NCBI RefSeq assembly: GCF_017312725.1 | Contig: NZ_BOPO01000132.1 | Location: 1 to 54,880, forward strand | From: Actinocatenispora comari | GTDB lineage: Bacteria; Actinomycetota; Actinomycetes; Mycobacteriales; Micromonosporaceae | Direction of reading: 5' to 3' | Length of the DNA: 54,880 nt | In this document: positions 52,430-54,880 of the stretch, piece after piece | Layout of the letters: each line of letters starts with the position of its first letter | Numbering within the stretch: the first letter of the stretch is position 1 | Notes under the pieces: generated by a model | What the model saw: the letters and a program-made list of their open reading frames with translations, nothing else | Database searches by the model: none | What the model was told of the DNA's origin: nothing | Position numbers and translations under genes: made by a program

Positions 52430-53464
52430 TCAGCCGGCGAGGGCGGCGGCGACCGCGTCACCGACCTCGGCGGTCCGCAGCTTCTCCCCCGGCACCCGCT
52501 TCGCCACCTCGGCGCCGACCGCCTCCTCGACCCGGCGGGCCTCCTCGGGCCGGCCCAGGTGATCGAGCAGCAGGGCGGTGGACAGGATGGCCGCGGCCGG
52601 GTCGGCGACACCCTGCCCGGCAATGTCCGGCGCCGAACCGTGCACCGGCTCGAACATCGACGGGTACGCCCGGGTCGGGTTGATGTTGCCGCTCGCGGCC
52701 AGGCCGATGCCACCGGTCACCGCGGCGGCCAGGTCGGTGAGGATGTCGCCGAACAGGTTGTCGGTGACGATCACGTCGTACCGCTGCGGGTCGGTGACGA
52801 GGAACATCGCCGCGGCGTCCACGTGCTGGTACTCGGTCTGCACGTCCGGGTACTCGGTGGCGACCTCGGCGAACGTGCGCGCCCACAGGTCGCCGGCGTT
52901 GACCAGCACGTTGTTCTTGTGCACCAGCGTGACCTTGCGCCGCGGGCGGCGCATCGCCCGCTCGAACGCGTCGCGCACCGCGCGCTCCGCGCCGTACCGG
53001 GTGTTGAGGCTCTCCTCGGTGGCGACCTCGGCCGGCGTGCCCTTGCGCACCGTGCCGCCGGCGCCGCAGTACAGCCCCTCGGTGCCCTCGCGGACCACGA
53101 CCAGGTCGATGTCGCCGGGCGCGACGCCGGCCAGCGGACTGGTGGTGCCGGCCCACAGCCGGGACGGCCGCAGGTTGACGTAGTGGTCGAAGGCGAACCG
53201 CAGCTTGAGCAGCAGGCCGCGCTCCAGCACCCCGGAGGGCACGCTCGGGTCGCCGACCGCGCCGAGCAGCAGCACGTCCTCCCCGGCCAGCTGTTCGAGC
53301 ACCTCGTCCGGCAGCACCTCGCCGGTGCGGTGGTACCGGGCCGCGCCCAGGTCGTACTCGGTGGCCGTCACGTCCGGCAGCACCACGTCGAGGACCTTGC
53401 GTGCCTCGGCGACCACCTCCGGCCCGATGCCGTCGCCGCCGATGACCCCCAGCCGTACCGTCAC
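52430..53464 (-). CDS. leuB: 3-isopropylmalate dehydrogenase
   Basis: A 344-residue LeuB that oxidatively decarboxylates 3-isopropylmalate. Motifs: [18 protein letters not shown], substrate Arg in [10 protein letters not shown] and [10 protein letters not shown], the metal site [20 protein letters not shown], and NAD loop [14 protein letters not shown]. The GTG at 53464 follows GGGAGGTTCGGC. The 234-base gap after it holds no gene. It belongs to the same minus-strand block as the proline-rich gene and ilvE. Confidence 0.97.
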   Translation of the reverse strand: MTVRLGVIGGDGIGPEVVAEARKVLDVVLPDVTATEYDLGAARYHRTGEVLPDEVLEQLAGEDVLLLGAVGDPSVPSGVLERGLLLKLRFAFDHYVNLRPSRLWAGTTSPLAGVAPGDIDLVVVREGTEGLYCGAGGTVRKGTPAEVATEESLNTRYGAERAVRDAFERAMRRPRRKVTLVHKNNVLVNAGDLWARTFAEVATEYPDVQTEYQHVDAAAMFLVTDPQRYDVIVTDNLFGDILTDLAAAVTGGIGLAASGNINPTRAYPSMFEPVHGSAPDIAGQGVADPAAAILSTALLLDHLGRPEEARRVEEAVGAEVAKRVPGEKLRTAEVGDAVAAALAG

Positions 53465-53721
53465 GCCGAACCTCCCGCAGTCGCTGTCGCCGGCGGCCGC
53501 ACGCCGGTCCGCCCGTCCCCAAGTCTCCCGCGCGATCGACCAGGATCCCAGGACGCGGTATCGAGCTCTCACGTTCTGGGAATGAAAGGAGCGCCGGAGC
53601 ATCAGGAGAACGGCGGACAGACCGGTTGAATACCGCGATGCGGACAGATCCCCGGCAGCGATCGCATCAGCGCCAGCAAAGCCGAAGAATCATAAAAATG
53701 GCCAGGAGTTGTGTCGGGTTA

Positions 53722-53751
53722 TTGACAGACGCAGCAGTGTCGATCGAGTAT
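53722..53751 (+). promoter_or_regulatory. Candidate promoter (+)
   Basis: TTGACA at 53722-53727, then an 18-base spacer and GAGTAT at 53746-53751, in a less GC-rich patch. It points rightward into the gene-free stretch. The -10 is a weak match. Confidence 0.4.
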
Positions 53752-54306
53752 GGGACGCCTTAGGCGAGATACGGCACCACAAAGCTGCCGAGATCTCCCC
53801 GGCGCAGCACGCCGGGAACTGCGAGGAGCGGCCGAGCCGCGGAACGCAGCGCACGGCCCCCGCGACCGCGGCCAGGTCACGGGGGCCGGCAGGGAGCGCG
53901 AACGCGGGGGGTGAGCGTCGCGCTGTGGGGGGTGCAGGCCCGCACGCTGCAGCATCCTCGGGCAGCCCTCGCATCTGTGCGCGGACCGATCGGACCGTGA
54001 CAATGACCCAAGAACCGCCAGATGGACCTCTGTATCGTGTAGCCGACATGAACGGTATCCGGATTAACGACACAGCGCAAGCGCGAGACGGCACTGCGTT
54101 GCATCACGCGATACGCCGCGCCCGCCGGGCACATCGCGACTGATTCGTGATCAAGCGATCGACCTGCGGAAATACCGTTCGAGGGCGATCGGCGCCGGAA
54201 CCGGTCAGCGGAAGGCGCCAAACAAGCCCCGAGAAAACGCCCGGCGCTCTTCCCTCCCGGCCATCGCCATGGCACGGTACAGCCGATGCGTAATGGTCCG
54301 GGCAGT

Positions 54307-54339
54307 CCGTATTCCGGCAAAACCCGTATTACGGCAAAC
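54307..54339 (+). repeat. Direct repeat upstream of the last gene
   Basis: CCGTATTCCGGCAAAA and CCGTATTACGGCAAAC, 16-base near-copies 17 bases apart in register, about 107 bases before the GTG at 54446. Possible tandem binding sites. Confidence 0.6.
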
Positions 54340-54445
54340 CGCGGCAACCCCGGCCGCCGCTCACACGGACGGGTACCGGCGCGGTGCGATCGGGCCGTTT
54401 CCACCGATACGATCCAGTTGCAGGTTCGGACGAAGGGATGCACCT

Positions 54446-54880
54446 GTGACGTTGGGTGATCGGAACGACCGGTCGTCCGACCGTTCCGGTCGGTCGAGCG
54501 GCCGGCCCACCCCGGCGCCGGATGCCGAGCGGCAGCCCGCCGCGCCCGACGACTGGCCCACCATCCCCTGGGCCGGCCCGGAACCCGCGGTCGGCGCTCC
54601 GCCGCCACCCGCGCCCGGCCGCCCCGGCGGCGCGTCGACCGCCGGCCGCAGACCGCACTTCGCCGAGCACGCCGGCGACGAGAACTACTGGACCCAGGCC
54701 GTCCGGCGGCACCCGATCGATCCCTTCGCCGGGCCACCGCAGCCCGGCTTCGTCCAGCCGCCCGACCCGCCGTGGATCCGCCCGCCGGCGTCCGGCCCGA
54801 GCGCGCCCCGACCGACCACCGGGCCGGTCCCGCCCTCGGCGGGACCGACGACACCCACCGGCGACGCCGACGACCCGCCG
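54446..54880 (+). CDS. Proline-rich protein, cut by the right edge
   Basis: An open frame of 145 codons running off the end of the window. It starts VTLGDRNDRSSDRSG with GTG at 54446 and a GAAGGGATG-type ribosome site upstream. The visible part is disordered (Pro, Ala, Gly, Asp rich) with WPTIPWAGPEP and FAEHAGDENYWTQAVRRHPIDPF as the only ordered-looking bits. It could be the cytoplasmic tail of a membrane protein like the two proline-rich genes above, but no membrane segment is seen before the edge. Function unknown. Confidence 0.65.
   Translation, partial: MTLGDRNDRSSDRSGRSSGRPTPAPDAERQPAAPDDWPTIPWAGPEPAVGAPPPPAPGRPGGASTAGRRPHFAEHAGDENYWTQAVRRHPIDPFAGPPQPGFVQPPDPPWIRPPASGPSAPRPTTGPVPPSAGPTTPTGDADDPP

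Larger units (their letters stand above)
53465..54445. other. 980-base stretch without a supported gene
   Basis: From leuB to the last gene. It is visibly less GC-rich in places (for example around 53680-53760 and 54030-54170) than the coding DNA. It holds a perfect -35 TTGACA (53722-53727) on +, a direct repeat at 54307-54339, and the leuB promoter on the other strand. An open frame at 53709-54143 (+) is rejected (no ribosome site or domain). A small RNA is possible but unproven. Confidence 0.55.

Noticed and set aside
53709-54143. 144-codon + frame as a gene
   Set aside because: No ribosome site, no domain, mixed low-complexity; probably non-coding.
1-54880. Prophage, integrase or insertion sequence
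   Set aside because: I saw no transposase, integrase, phage structural gene or terminal inverted repeats with a target duplication; the gene order is ordinary core chromosome.

Overview
The window is about 55 kb of very GC-rich DNA (clearly above 70 percent by eye). It has densely packed genes, many GTG starts, 1-4 base start/stop overlaps and AGGAGG-type ribosome sites. Gene content and order point to the chromosome of an actinomycete. The order acyP-smc, mutM, rnc, plsX-rpmF, DUF177-sepIVA, coaD-rsmD, recG, thiL, ddl, gpsA-plsC, ppk1-mutT1, leuDC-ndgR, gltX is the familiar actinobacterial core order. I would guess Micromonosporaceae or a relative, but that is inference. I see no transposase, integrase, phage gene or CRISPR array.

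Layout. 1-7.2 kb: HAD phosphatase, smc, a small coiled-coil gene, acylphosphatase, a TMEM175-type channel and mutM. 7.2-13.1 kb: a tightly packed minus-strand run rsmD-coaD-sepIVA-DUF177-rpmF-plsX-rnc-PIG-V mannosyltransferase-mutM, covering lipid, envelope, septation and RNA processing. 13.4-21.3 kb: an LPXTG surface protein, a uridine-kinase-like gene, recG, a proline-rich membrane protein, GNAT, thiL, a small Lrp-type ligand-domain protein and a DUF3515 lipoprotein-like gene. 21.4-28.6 kb: ddl, then a dormancy-type module (universal stress protein plus DosR-like regulator on +, DosS-like GAF histidine kinase on -), and the plsC-gpsA-PLP enzyme run. 28.9-36.9 kb: a cold-shock-like small protein, ppk1-mutT1, a hypothetical protein, leuDC with divergent ndgR, and a secreted serine protease. 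37-41.7 kb: a tRNA cluster (two tRNA-Glu in a large inverted repeat around tRNA-Gln), a methyltransferase, a HAD hydrolase and gltX. 41.6-47.3 kb: an FAH-family hydrolase, a glycosylase-like gene, and a two-component system divergent from an ABC exporter. 47.4-53.5 kb: branched-chain amino acid genes cimA (with a leader peptide and terminator), ilvE and leuB, with another proline-rich membrane protein between ilvE and leuB. 53.5-54.9 kb: a non-coding stretch, then a gene cut by the right edge.

How the genes work together. leuC, leuD, leuB, cimA, ilvE and the IclR regulator ndgR form a spread-out branched-chain amino acid set. plsX, plsC and gpsA supply phosphatidic acid synthesis. smc, sepIVA, ddl and the mannosyltransferase serve chromosome and envelope growth. 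The most interesting signals are: (1) a DosR/DosS/Usp module with a DosR-box-like palindrome; (2) an apparent leader-peptide attenuator (residues L-I-I) ahead of cimA; (3) a PlsX whose region after the GFTGN motif is nine tandem decapeptides; (4) a 210-bp inverted duplication carrying two tRNA-Glu genes. Several gene-free gaps also carry short tandem repeats of 18-44 bp.
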